This document shows positions 1 to 8,229 of a stretch of 53,996 nucleotides of DNA, piece after piece; positions within the stretch are counted from its first letter, which is position 1, and each line of letters begins with the position of its first letter. Both the position numbers and the translations under genes were made by a program. Source of the stretch: UBA1756 sp045132235 (GTDB taxonomy: Bacteria > Bacteroidota > Bacteroidia > Bacteroidales > WCHB1-69); the NCBI GenBank assembly GCA_045132235.1, contig JBGURX010000055.1, positions 1 through 53,996 on the forward strand, written 5' to 3'. A model generated the notes under the pieces. It ran no database searches. It was not told where the DNA came from and was given only the letters and a program-made list of their open reading frames with translations.

Positions 1-577
1 CGGTCCTTACACGGCCCGGACACACGATGGTGGTGCGGATGCCGCGCCCGGTGTATTCAGCCTGCATGGTCTCGAAGAAACCATACAGCGCATGCTTCGA
101 CGCGCTGTAGCCGCAGCGCAGCGGGAAACCGAACCGTCCCGCAATGGAGGTGGTGACCGCAATGTGGCCGCCGCCGTTCGCCAGCATCAGCGGCAGGATG
201 GCCTTCGCCATCTCCACCGGCGCGAAGAAGTTGAGGTCCATCAGCGTGTGGAACACCTCCATGGAGGTCTCCTCGATATTGGTGCGCTGGCTCACGCCGG
301 CGTTGCAGAACAGGATGTCGATGCCACCATGCTTTTCCCATGCATCCTGCATAAGTGTGTCGATGCCGTCGAGCTGCCGAAGGTCGTAGGGCAGCAGGGT
401 GACTTCCGCCCCCAGGGCGCGGCACTTCTCTGCCACCGGCTCCAGCTTCTGCTGCGACGAGGAGGTGAGGATGAGCGTGGCCTTGCGCGCGGCATAACGA
501 TAGGCACAAGCCTCGCCGATGCCCGACGACGCCCCCGTGATCCACACCCGCTGTGGTTTGGTGTTTTTCTCTCTCAT
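1..577 (-). CDS. Short-chain dehydrogenase/reductase (SDR), 3'-truncated by window edge
   Basis: Reading the minus strand from the ATG at 577-575 gives 192 uninterrupted codons running off the window. The Rossmann glycine motif TGASSGIG lies near residues 14-21, the structural NAG motif near residue 91, and the catalytic YSASK motif near residue 154, followed by the CPGRV turn. These are hallmarks of classical NAD(P)H-dependent SDR oxidoreductases. The substrate cannot be told from these residues. The start lies 10 nt after the stop of the upstream VOC gene, so the two are probably co-transcribed. The C-terminal substrate loop and any membrane anchor are outside the window. Domain order and motifs are seen directly; cytoplasmic location is inferred from the lack of a signal peptide. 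Confidence 0.9.
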   Translation of the reverse strand, partial: MREKNTKPQRVWITGASSGIGEACAYRYAARKATLILTSSSQQKLEPVAEKCRALGAEVTLLPYDLRQLDGIDTLMQDAWEKHGGIDILFCNAGVSQRTNIEETSMEVFHTLMDLNFFAPVEMAKAILPLMLANGGGHIAVTTSIAGRFGFPLRCGYSASKHALYGFFETMQAEYTGRGIRTTIVCPGRVRT

Positions 578-587
578 GGTCAACAGA

Positions 588-1667
588 TTATCGGTTGCTG
601 GGTTTCTGCCGCGACACCCATCCCATCATGCGGAAGAGGAACTTGGGCAGCTGTTTCGTGCGGTCGCGCTTGCGCAGATCGATGTACCAGCCGAGCTTCT
701 TGACCACCGGAATGCGGTGCGTCTCCACAAACTCGATGAGCGTGCCGTCGGGGTCTTCGATGTAGGTGAAGTGTCCGGAGGCGTCGCCCATGTCGAACAC
801 CTCGCCGTCGGGACAGCTGTCCACGGTGAAGGGGTGCCCTTTCTCGCGGCAGAACTCGCCGAGGGCTTTCATGTTGGTGATGTCGTAGCAGATCTGTATG
901 AAGCCCGGGTCGCCCCAGTAGCGCCCTTCGTAAATCTTGGCGGGCGTGCGGCCGAGGGCCTGTACCAGCTCGATGGTGCCTTTGGTCATGAGGGCGGAGA
1001 AGGGACCTTGCGGCGCTGTGCTGTCGGCGAGCAGCACGCGGCGGTAGGTCTGGTCGGAGCAGGGGAGGAGCGTCCAGTCGCTGAACTGCCCGGTGGTGTC
1101 GTACACCACCTTGTCGTAGCCCAGCACCTCGCGGTAGAAGCGGATGGAGGCCTCCATGTCGCTCACACCGACCATGGCGCCGGCGATGCCGCCGGTGAGG
1201 CAGTGCTGTTCGATGAAGACGTCGGGCTGCTGCACCAGCTGGAAAATGTTGCCGTACAGGTCGGCGACGTAGAAGCAGGGCGTGCCGTCGGGCAGGGTGG
1301 CCACAGGGCTGCAGTGCTCCCATTTCTTGGAAATCTGTTGGTGGAAGGCGGCGATGTCGCGGCATTTCACTTTGGCGGCGAAGATGCCGAGGTCGCCGGC
1401 GGCGGCGGGCTGTGCGGGGGGCACCGGCTTGCGCTCGCTGTACTGCCAGATTTCAAAGCCGCCGCCTCCCTGCAGGTTGACGGCGATGCAGGCATGCCGC
1501 TTCTGCGGCTGGTGACCCGTGTAGGGGAGCATCCGCTCCGCCACGGTGTCGTCCTCCAGAATCCGGATGTCGATGCCGAACATCTCAATGAACCAGTCCC
1601 ACGATTTCCTGAAGTTTTCAGTTCCTACTCCAACTTGTTGAATGCCAGATATTAAATAGTTCTCCAT
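588..1667 (-). CDS. VOC family protein with two glyoxalase-like domains
   Basis: This 359-residue protein has two tandem vicinal-oxygen-chelate units: residues about 1-145, opening with GIQQVGVGTENF, and about 158-320, opening with GAMVGVSDMEASIRFYREVL and closing with the typical YIEDPDGTLIEF strand. The second unit is the better match to glyoxalase/dioxygenase-type domains, with an acidic metal-ligand candidate in the final strand. The family includes glyoxalase I, dioxygenases and resistance proteins, so the reaction is not assigned. There is no signal peptide. The extra C-terminal tail of about 40 residues is basic. It is followed 10 nt later by the SDR gene, which suggests a two-gene catabolic or detoxification unit. 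The leader just upstream of its ATG is a short purine-rich repeat in the sense strand. Confidence 0.85.
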   Translation of the reverse strand: MENYLISGIQQVGVGTENFRKSWDWFIEMFGIDIRILEDDTVAERMLPYTGHQPQKRHACIAVNLQGGGGFEIWQYSERKPVPPAQPAAAGDLGIFAAKVKCRDIAAFHQQISKKWEHCSPVATLPDGTPCFYVADLYGNIFQLVQQPDVFIEQHCLTGGIAGAMVGVSDMEASIRFYREVLGYDKVVYDTTGQFSDWTLLPCSDQTYRRVLLADSTAPQGPFSALMTKGTIELVQALGRTPAKIYEGRYWGDPGFIQICYDITNMKALGEFCREKGHPFTVDSCPDGEVFDMGDASGHFTYIEDPDGTLIEFVETHRIPVVKKLGWYIDLRKRDRTKQLPKFLFRMMGWVSRQKPSNR

Positions 1668-1679
1668 TTTCAGCTTTTA

Positions 1680-1700
1680 ACTTTCAATTTTCTACATTCA
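1680..1700 (+). repeat. Short 7-bp phased pyrimidine-rich repeat
   Basis: Three consecutive 7-mers of the type ACTTTCA, ATTTTCT, ACATTCA fill the 35-nt gap between the HMA gene stop codon (1703) and the VOC gene start (1667). It is a short member of the array family seen at 2201, 5101, 32892 and 48891. It is pyrimidine-rich on the plus strand. Confidence 0.55.
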
Positions 1701-1702
1701 CC

Positions 1703-2113
1703 TTAGTTTCCGCAGCTCTCTTTACGGCAGCAGGGCGGTAGTTTGGCGCGGGCGGCTTCGTTGGCCTTCACCTTGTCGGCATCGTAGCCGAGGTCGCTGA
1801 TCTGCTTGCGGATCTGGTCGGCGGTGGTCTTTTTCGGATCGTAAGTCACCGTCAGCTTGGCCGTGGATGAGTCGAAGGTGTACTCTTTCACCCCTTTGAA
1901 AAACGGCACGTTCTCCTTGAAGCGGTTCACGCAGCTCTTGCAGTTCTTGGAGGCGTTGGTCTGGATGGTGATGGTGGTATAGCTGCTGCTTTTGCTCTGA
2001 GTAGCCGTGCTGGTAGTGGTTTTGGAGGTTGAGCTGGAAGAGGTGTTTTTGCTTTGCGCCATTGCACTAAAGGTCATGGCCACAGCGACTAACATTACGA
2101 TGATTTTCTTCAT
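1703..2113 (-). CDS. Exported heavy-metal-associated (HMA) domain protein
   Basis: A 136-residue protein with a signal peptide (MKKIIVMLVAVAMTFSAMAQ), a Ser/Thr-rich linker at about 21-48, then a ferredoxin-like HMA fold at about 48-115. It contains NCKSCV, a CxxC metal site, and the usual TVTYDPKKTTADQI and ISDLGYDAD segments. The tail carries three further cysteines (PPCCRKESC). HMA domains bind Cu(I), Zn or similar soft metals. This one is predicted to act outside the cytoplasm, unlike classic cytosolic CopZ chaperones. It follows the TonB receptor gene, so it may pass metal to or from that receptor, which is an inference. It has its own promoter-like element at 2169-2176. The metal cannot be determined from sequence. 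Confidence 0.85.
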   Translation of the reverse strand: MKKIIVMLVAVAMTFSAMAQSKNTSSSSTSKTTTSTATQSKSSSYTTITIQTNASKNCKSCVNRFKENVPFFKGVKEYTFDSSTAKLTVTYDPKKTTADQIRKQISDLGYDADKVKANEAARAKLPPCCRKESCGN

Positions 2114-2168
2114 GATTTTTAAATTTTGGATAATGATGATGTTTTTTTTTACTCAAATAAATGGGCTG

Positions 2169-2176
2169 CAAAAGTA
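2169..2176 (-). promoter_or_regulatory. Bacteroidete -7 promoter element for the HMA gene
   Basis: The minus strand reads TACTTTTG, a match to the bacteroidete -7 consensus TAnnTTTG, about 55 nt upstream of the HMA start. A possible TTG -33 element lies about 15 nt upstream, closer than the usual spacing of about 19. It suggests that the HMA gene can be transcribed independently of the TonB receptor gene. Confidence 0.6.
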
Positions 2177-2200
2177 CAATTTTTTTCGCAACCACCCTCC

Positions 2201-2256
2201 ACTCTCCACTTTCCACTTTCCACTTTCTACTCTTAACTCTCAGTTTTCAGTTTCCC
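2201..2256 (+). repeat. Phased 7-bp pyrimidine-rich tandem array
   Basis: Eight consecutive 7-mers can be laid out without gaps: ACTCTCC, ACTTTCC, ACTTTCC, ACTTTCT, ACTCTTA, ACTCTCA, GTTTTCA, GTTTCCC. The array ends exactly at the TonB receptor stop codon (2257-2259, minus). It occupies the space between that gene and the HMA promoter. It is CT-rich on the plus strand and therefore purine-rich in the receptor mRNA. Confidence 0.8.
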
Positions 2257-4500
2257 TCACTTCAGCACCACCCGTACGCCCACATACCCCATGATGCCGG
2301 TGATGGGCGCGTAAACCACGGTGGCGTCGAAATTCTCGCCGAAGGGATTCTTTGCATCCACAATCGGGTTCTTCTGTTTGTAGTTGAGCATATTCTCCGC
2401 GCCGGCATAGATTTCCCATTTCCGGAACTTTTTGGTAATCTGTCCGTTCAGGATGCAGTAGGCAGGTGTGTATTCAGGCAGCGTGCTGGCGGTGTTGCCG
2501 CTCATGTCGGGCAGCCGCTGCGGTCCGTTGACCTGCAAGGTGAGGTTGAACTTCCACTTGTCGTACCGTGTGCTGTAGTTGAGGTTCACCAACGCCTTGT
2601 GAGGACTCATCAGCGCCTTCTCGCGCCATTGTCCCTGCGACTGGTAGCGCACGTCGTTGTAGCGGTAGGCGAGGAGGATTTCGAACCGGGCCACGGGCCA
2701 CAGTGTGAGTTCCGCCTGCACCGAATGCGAGCGCGACCGGTTGCCCGTGCCGTTGCCCGCCCCGTTCAGGTTGTACACGTAAACGTGGTGCGTGTCGCGG
2801 TCGAGGTCGATGAGGGTTTGTTGGATGAAATGGGTGTAGAAGTAATCCACCGAAAAGGAGGCGATGCCGCCGGGCATGTGGAAGGTCTGCACCAGACTGA
2901 TGCCGGCGTTGTAGGCCTCCTCCGCGCGCTTGCGCTCGCCTGCGTACAGGATGAAGTTGCGGTTGGAGGTCAGCAGCGACAAGTTCTCCACCTCGGGGTA
3001 CGAGCTGCGGTAGCCTTTGCCCGCGGAGGCCCGTATGGCCGTGCTCTCGGTGGCCTGCCATTTGACGTGCAGACGAGGTGTCCAGAACAGCTGTCGGTAG
3101 AAAAAGTTGTAGTCGAGGCGCATCCCGGCCATGACCACCAATTTGCGGTCGATGATGTAGCTGTACTCGCCGAAAATGCCCGGCACCGCCTCGTGAACGG
3201 TGCCATTGGCTGGCGTGTTATGAATCATGCAGGTGAATAAGTCGTACTGCACGCTTCCACCCGCCGTAAGTTTGTGCCGCTTTGTTTTTCCAAATTTGTT
3301 GGAATACAAAATGTTGAGATATGCGCTGTGCTGCTGGGCCTCCACCGTGCGCAGTCCGAACACTCCATGGGTCCAGGTGCCGGTGTAGGAGGCGATGGTG
3401 CCGATGCTCTCGTTTGCGCCCTTCAGCAGGATTCCGTTCTTGGTGATGATGTCCAAGCGCTTGTTGTCCAGATGGATGCCGTAGATTTCCGATGAAAGGT
3501 AGTCCTGTTTCCAGTTGTAACTTTTCTGTCCGCCCACGCGGTTGTCCCACACAAATCCCACCATAGTGCGGCCGTTCAGCTTGTCGGGAACCGTGTAGTC
3601 CCAGCGGTTCATCACGTTCACCTGCTGGTTGCGGGGCACATCGAGGAAGCCGTCCTTGTTCATGTCCATCTTGGCGAACTGGTCGGCGGCGCTGAGCAGC
3701 AGCATGGTGCTGGCCTGCTGTTTTTTGCCCACGTTGAATCGGGTGTTGAGGTTCAGCTCGCCGCGTCCCATCGTGTTGCCGTACAGGTTGAGGAAAAACC
3801 GCTCCTGGTTGGTCTCGGGCTTCTTGAAGTCCACGTTGATCTGTCCGGTGATGGCCTCGTAGCCATTGCTGACGGAGGCGACGCCCTTCGACACGCTGAT
3901 GCTCTCCATCCACGCACCCGGCACGAAGCCGAGTCCGAACTGCTGGGTGAGCAGGCGGATGTAAGGCACATTCTCAAGGAGGATCTGGCTGTAAATGCCG
4001 GAAAGTCCCAGCATGGCAATCTGCTTGGCGCCGGTCACGGCGTCGGAGTACTCCATATCGACCGCCACGGTGCTCTCGAAGCTTTCCGCGAGGTTGCAGC
4101 AGGCGGCACGTCGCAGTCCCTGCTGGGTGATGACGGAGGTGAGGATCGGCTCCACGGAGATGTACGAGCCGTCGCGCGACACCACCCTCACCTCGTCGAG
4201 GGTCTGGCCTTTCGACAAGATGAAGGTGAGGTCGTTCTGTTCCCTCCCGACTTTCAACGTTTCGGTGGAATAGGCGGCGTAGGAGATGACCAGCGTGTCG
4301 GTGGTGGTGCGGGGCAGCACAAAGGTGCCGTCATCACCGGTGAACGTGCCTACAGAGGTGTTCATCCATTGCACCATCGCATACACCACAGGTATAGTAT
4401 CTCCGTTCTCGTTGATTTCCAGAATCCTGCCACGCAGGTCTTGGGCGGAAATCCCGAGGGTGATGAACAAAACTAAAATGCTGAGTGCCAGTTTCTTCAT
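2257..4500 (-). CDS. TonB-dependent receptor, probable metal-related transporter
   Basis: A 747-residue outer-membrane receptor with a signal peptide (about 1-20), a carboxypeptidase-regulatory-like domain (about 21-95: LRGRILEINENGDTIPVVYA onward), a plug with CCNLAESF at 134-141, NVPYIRL and SNGYEAITGQINV near residues 178-218, and a 22-strand-type barrel ending in a hydrophobic strand (VGVRVVLK). The adjacent cysteines 134-135 in the plug are unusual. The gene sits 30 nt downstream of ferritin and is followed by an exported HMA protein, a context pointing to transition-metal uptake. That role is inference. Family membership is clear from the plug and barrel organisation. No SusD-like partner is present, which argues against glycan uptake. 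Confidence 0.92.
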   Translation of the reverse strand: MKKLALSILVLFITLGISAQDLRGRILEINENGDTIPVVYAMVQWMNTSVGTFTGDDGTFVLPRTTTDTLVISYAAYSTETLKVGREQNDLTFILSKGQTLDEVRVVSRDGSYISVEPILTSVITQQGLRRAACCNLAESFESTVAVDMEYSDAVTGAKQIAMLGLSGIYSQILLENVPYIRLLTQQFGLGFVPGAWMESISVSKGVASVSNGYEAITGQINVDFKKPETNQERFFLNLYGNTMGRGELNLNTRFNVGKKQQASTMLLLSAADQFAKMDMNKDGFLDVPRNQQVNVMNRWDYTVPDKLNGRTMVGFVWDNRVGGQKSYNWKQDYLSSEIYGIHLDNKRLDIITKNGILLKGANESIGTIASYTGTWTHGVFGLRTVEAQQHSAYLNILYSNKFGKTKRHKLTAGGSVQYDLFTCMIHNTPANGTVHEAVPGIFGEYSYIIDRKLVVMAGMRLDYNFFYRQLFWTPRLHVKWQATESTAIRASAGKGYRSSYPEVENLSLLTSNRNFILYAGERKRAEEAYNAGISLVQTFHMPGGIASFSVDYFYTHFIQQTLIDLDRDTHHVYVYNLNGAGNGTGNRSRSHSVQAELTLWPVARFEILLAYRYNDVRYQSQGQWREKALMSPHKALVNLNYSTRYDKWKFNLTLQVNGPQRLPDMSGNTASTLPEYTPAYCILNGQITKKFRKWEIYAGAENMLNYKQKNPIVDAKNPFGENFDATVVYAPITGIMGYVGVRVVLK

Positions 4501-4530
4501 TGCTACGGGCGCTCTGTGGAAACCGTCAGA

Positions 4531-5046
4531 TTACTCTGCGCTGAGGGTGGCATCCACAAACACGCGGGCGCTGAGCTCTTTGTCGAGGGTGTACATGGCA
4601 GCCTTGTCCTTCTCGATCATCTTCACCTTCTCCAGCAGCTCTTCGGCATTGGCTTCTTCTTCTACCTGCTCGTCAACGTACCAGTTGAGGAAGTTGATGG
4701 TGGCATAGTCGCGGATTTCGTGGGCGGTGTCCATCAGTGAGTTGATGAGACCGGTGACCACGCGTTCGTGCTTGAGGGTCTGCTCGAAGATGGCCTGCAC
4801 GTTTTTCCACTTGGTATCCACAGCCTTGATGGGTTTCAAGGTCACCACGCCGCCGCGCTCGTGAATGTAGCGGAACATCTTCATGGCATGGGTGAACTCC
4901 TCCTGATATTGGATGTACATCCAGTTGGCGAAGCCCGGCAGGTTGTTCTGCGTGAACCATGCCGACATGCTCAGATAAAGGTAGCCAGACCACAATTCAG
5001 CGTTAATCTGTTCATTGATCTCTTTTTGCATTCTTTCGTTAATCAT
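4531..5046 (-). CDS. ftnA: Ferritin
   Basis: A 171-residue non-haem ferritin. The ferroxidase ligands align with bacterial FtnA: E17, E50, H53, E94, Q127 and E130 are all present. It lacks the methionine haem ligand pattern of bacterioferritin. It stores iron as a ferrihydrite core in a 24-subunit cytoplasmic shell and protects against Fenton chemistry. It is the first gene of a minus-strand run, 30 nt ahead of a TonB-dependent receptor and then an HMA protein, so iron storage and metal import may be coupled transcriptionally. No clear TAnnTTTG element was found in the 100-nt leader, so its promoter is undefined here. Confidence 0.96.
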   Translation of the reverse strand: MINERMQKEINEQINAELWSGYLYLSMSAWFTQNNLPGFANWMYIQYQEEFTHAMKMFRYIHERGGVVTLKPIKAVDTKWKNVQAIFEQTLKHERVVTGLINSLMDTAHEIRDYATINFLNWYVDEQVEEEANAEELLEKVKMIEKDKAAMYTLDKELSARVFVDATLSAE

Positions 5047-5100
5047 AATGTTTTGATTTTAAATGGTTAATATTTTATTGGTTTATAGTCTAAAATCCTC

Positions 5101-5144
5101 ACTCCTTAACTTCTTAACTTTAAACTCTCAATTTTCAATTTTCA
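5101..5144 (+). repeat. Phased 8/7-bp pyrimidine-rich tandem array
   Basis: Units in order are ACTCCTTA, ACTTCTTA (8-mers) and ACTTTAA, ACTCTCA, ATTTTCA, ATTTTCA (7-mers), ending 4 nt from the M16 protease stop codon (5149-5151, minus strand). The array occupies the gap between the M16 gene and the ferritin leader. It has the same strand polarity as the other arrays in this window. Confidence 0.75.
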
Positions 5145-5148
5145 TCCC

Positions 5149-8070
5149 CTAATACCCAAAAATCTCCTCCAGCGTCAGTTTCTTCACCGGTCCGAATTTC
5201 TCCTCAATCTGCTTCAGGTCAATTTCATTTTCACGCCCTAATACCATATAGATTTTGGGTTGGCCTTTGATATACTGGTGGTTGAAATCGACGACATCCT
5301 GCAGGGTGAATCCGTCGAGGGCTTCGTAGATGTCCTTGCGGCGGTCGTAGCTGAAGCCGAAACGCTGGTTGGTGATGTAGGAGGTGAGAATGGCTGCTTT
5401 GGTAGTGCGGTTGGTGGCGATGTTGGTCTTGCTGTTCTGCTTGGCCAGTTCGAAGGCGGTCTCCGACTGCGGCATTTCGTTGAACAGCTCGTTGAAGGCG
5501 GTCCATGCGTCCACCACCTTGTCGTTCTGGGTGCCGATGAAGGAGTAGTTGTAGGTGTAGTCCATGGGTTTGGAGGAGATGATGTAGGCCGACTGGGCGG
5601 TATAGGCGAGGGAGCGTTTCTCGCGCATCTCTTGGAAGACGATGGCGTTCATGCCGCCGCCGAAGTAGCTGTTGTACATGGTGACGATGGGCATCATGGC
5701 GCGGTCGTACTGCGGTCCGCGGCTGTAGGTGACGAGGCGGGCCTGCTTGGCGTTGAAGGGCACGAAATAGACCTGGTCGGCGAGCACGGGACGGTTCTCA
5801 AAGTCGGAGGTGACTACAGAAGCGTGGTCGCTGTCGGGCAGCTGGTAGTGGGTGGCGAGTGCCTTGCGCACCTGCTTCACGGTGAGGGGACCATAGTACA
5901 GGAATTCGGGGGCGCACTCCAGCAGATGGTGCAGCTCCTCGGTTACCATCTCCGGTTTCAGGTTGCGCATCTCGTTGGGTTTCAGTGAGAAATTGACGAG
6001 TTCGGAGCCGTATTCGCCATACACGCGCAGGGCCGCCAGCACCTTGTCCTGACTCTTCTTGGCATCCTCCATGTTCTTGATGCGGTTCTCTATCATGGTG
6101 GTGAAGGTGGCGGCGTCGGGCTGCCCGTCGCGCAGCACCTCCAGAGCGAGGGCCAATGCCGGCTCGAAGTTGTCGCTCAGGCCCGACAGGTAAACGTAGG
6201 TCTCCTCGTCGCCGCACGACACATTGAAGTTGCAGGCCATTTGATAGAAACGGGCTTTCACCTCTTCGGCGGTGAGGGTGCTGGTGCCCAAATAGTTGAC
6301 GTATGACGTGGCGATGGGCAGCTCACGGCGCGTCAGCTCACCCTCCTTAAACACAATCTGCAGACTGAAAAACTGGTTCTCCACATTCTTCACGCAGTAG
6401 ATGTGTGACTCGATTTTTTTGTCCAGTTCTCCGCTCTGGATGGCTTTCTTGAAATCTACAAAAACGGGTTGTATTTCAGATACTTTTCGTTCTTTCACCA
6501 TTTTGAGATAGTCGGATTCCGCGTCGCGGTTGACCTGTATGGGCGTGATGGGCGGCTTGGCCACGGGATGCACCTCTTCGGGTTCGCCCTGCGTTTTGTA
6601 GATGGTGATGTGACCGGTGCCGTCGAAGTATTTTTTGGCGAAATCGACCAGCTGTTGCTTGGTGATGCCGGCGTAGATGTCGATGGACTTGCAGGCGTCG
6701 CTCCACGGGATGGCGTTGGTGAAGGCGTTGAGCATCTTAGAGGCGCGGGCGCTGTTGCTCTCCAGCTGGCGCATCTCCTGCAGCCGCATGTTGTTGATGG
6801 CGCCGGTCATCAGCTCGTCGCTGAAGTCGCCGTCGCATACTTTTTGCAGCTGTTCCATCAGCAGGGCTTCCACCTCCTTGAGGGTCTGTCCCTTCTTGGG
6901 TTTTCCATACAGCACGAAGGAGGAGTTGTCGCACAGCACATACGGGTAGGCGGATGCGTTGGCAGTGAGTTGTTTCTGGTTGATGTTCAGGTCGATGAGA
7001 CCGCATTTGCCGTTGCTGAGCACGTAGTCGAGCATGTGGAGCAGGTAAATCTCCTGTGCGTTGGCGGGCTTGCCGATGCGGAAGGCGACGCTCACAAACT
7101 CAGCTTCCTGGCCCACCACGGTGATTTCGGAAGAGCTTTTCAGCGGTTTGGTTTCTGCCTCGGCGGGGACGGCCAGCTTGGGGAATCGCTTGGCTTCCAT
7201 CTTCCCGAAGTATTTCTCGATGATGGCCACGGCCTCGTCGGGGTTGAAGTCGCCGGCCAGCACGATGGCCATGTTGTTGGGCACGTAGTAGGTGCTGACG
7301 AAGCGTTTGATGTTGGTGATGGAGGGATTCTTCAGGTGCTCGGGGTCGCCGAGGGTGGTTTGGGTTCCGTAGGGGTAGGAGGGGTAGAGGGCGGCGAGCA
7401 TGGCTTCGCTGGCCTTGCGGCTGTCGCTGGTGAGCGAGCGGTTTTTCTCTTCGTAAACCGTCTCCAACTCCGTGTGGAAGAGGCGGATAACCGGGTCGCT
7501 GAAGCGTTCGCCCTGTATCATGGCCCAGGTCTCAAGCTGGTTGGAAGGGATGTCTTCCACATAGACCGTGTTGTCGTTGGAGGTCCATGCGTTGGTGCCG
7601 TTGGAGCCGATGTGCTTCATCAGCTTCACGTATTCGTTGGGGATGGCATAGCCGCTGGCCTCGTACGAGAGACTGTCGATGACGTGGTAGATGGCGGCGC
7701 GCTTGGCGGGGTCGGTCTCGGTGCGGTAGATTTCAAACTGTTGTTCGATCTGTGCGAGGATGGGTGCCTCTTTCTCCCAGTTGGCGGTGCCGATGTGGCT
7801 CGTGCCTTTGAACATGAGGTGTTCGAGGTAGTGGGCGAGGCCGGTGGTCTCTGCCGGGTCGTTCTTGCTGCCCGCCCGTACCGCAATATAGGTCTGGATG
7901 CGCGGAGCATCTTTATACACAGACATATATACTTTCAGTCCGTTCGACAAAGTATAGATTTTAGTGCCGAAGGGATCGCCTTCGATAGTTTCGTAACGGT
8001 AGGTTTTCTGCGCGGTGGCGCTGAACAGGATGCCAATCAGCAGAAGGAGGGTGGGGATGATTTTTTTCAT
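5149..8070 (-). CDS. Exported M16 family zinc metalloprotease (pitrilysin/insulinase-like)
   Basis: A 973-residue protein with a signal peptide (about 1-20) and two M16 halves fused in one chain. The N-terminal half carries the inverted zinc motif HxxEH as H80-YL-E83-H84, with the downstream glutamate in the ETVYEEKNR segment near residue 210. The C-terminal half (about 540-973) lacks the motif, as is normal for the non-catalytic partner, and has the substrate-channel RxxxY-type region MREKRSLAYTAQS. Such enzymes degrade peptides in a closed chamber. An export signal places it in the periplasm, where it may clear peptides or process imported ones. It has a promoter at 8092-8099 and is divergent from the next gene. 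Confidence 0.93.
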   Translation of the reverse strand: MKKIIPTLLLLIGILFSATAQKTYRYETIEGDPFGTKIYTLSNGLKVYMSVYKDAPRIQTYIAVRAGSKNDPAETTGLAHYLEHLMFKGTSHIGTANWEKEAPILAQIEQQFEIYRTETDPAKRAAIYHVIDSLSYEASGYAIPNEYVKLMKHIGSNGTNAWTSNDNTVYVEDIPSNQLETWAMIQGERFSDPVIRLFHTELETVYEEKNRSLTSDSRKASEAMLAALYPSYPYGTQTTLGDPEHLKNPSITNIKRFVSTYYVPNNMAIVLAGDFNPDEAVAIIEKYFGKMEAKRFPKLAVPAEAETKPLKSSSEITVVGQEAEFVSVAFRIGKPANAQEIYLLHMLDYVLSNGKCGLIDLNINQKQLTANASAYPYVLCDNSSFVLYGKPKKGQTLKEVEALLMEQLQKVCDGDFSDELMTGAINNMRLQEMRQLESNSARASKMLNAFTNAIPWSDACKSIDIYAGITKQQLVDFAKKYFDGTGHITIYKTQGEPEEVHPVAKPPITPIQVNRDAESDYLKMVKERKVSEIQPVFVDFKKAIQSGELDKKIESHIYCVKNVENQFFSLQIVFKEGELTRRELPIATSYVNYLGTSTLTAEEVKARFYQMACNFNVSCGDEETYVYLSGLSDNFEPALALALEVLRDGQPDAATFTTMIENRIKNMEDAKKSQDKVLAALRVYGEYGSELVNFSLKPNEMRNLKPEMVTEELHHLLECAPEFLYYGPLTVKQVRKALATHYQLPDSDHASVVTSDFENRPVLADQVYFVPFNAKQARLVTYSRGPQYDRAMMPIVTMYNSYFGGGMNAIVFQEMREKRSLAYTAQSAYIISSKPMDYTYNYSFIGTQNDKVVDAWTAFNELFNEMPQSETAFELAKQNSKTNIATNRTTKAAILTSYITNQRFGFSYDRRKDIYEALDGFTLQDVVDFNHQYIKGQPKIYMVLGRENEIDLKQIEEKFGPVKKLTLEEIFGY

Positions 8071-8091
8071 AAAAGATAATTTTTACGGCTG

Positions 8092-8099
8092 CAAATTTA
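8092..8099 (-). promoter_or_regulatory. Bacteroidete -7 element for the M16 protease gene
   Basis: The minus strand reads TAAATTTG, a full match to TAnnTTTG, 21 nt upstream of the M16 start codon. The expected -33 position holds only a weak T-rich match. It lies in the 159-nt divergent intergenic region. Confidence 0.6.
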
Positions 8100-8180
8100 C
8101 AATAAAATTGTTTTTTGAAAGAATGTCGTGAAATAAAAATGGCATTGTTTGGGGTGGCTGAAAAAAACTTATTGTTAGTA

Positions 8181-8211
8181 TGTGATTTATAAAAAAAATT
8201 TTGTACTTTTG
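8181..8211 (+). promoter_or_regulatory. Bacteroidete -33/-7 promoter of the GT5-like/DUF4270/glmS operon
   Basis: TACTTTTG (8204-8211) matches the -7 consensus. TGTG (8181-8184) stands exactly 19 nt upstream as a weak -33 element. The element ends 18 nt before the start codon of the first gene, so the leader would be very short. No comparable element was noticed in the short gaps before the next two genes, which supports a single operon. Confidence 0.65.
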
Positions 8212-8229
8212 CACACAAATTTATAGCTT

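Noticed and set aside
6469..8079. 536-codon plus-strand frame opposite the M16 protease gene
   Set aside because: It is a shadow: the opposite strand encodes an intact M16 protease with signal peptide and zinc motif, and this frame has a repetitive Val/Gly/Asp/His-rich product without recognisable domains.
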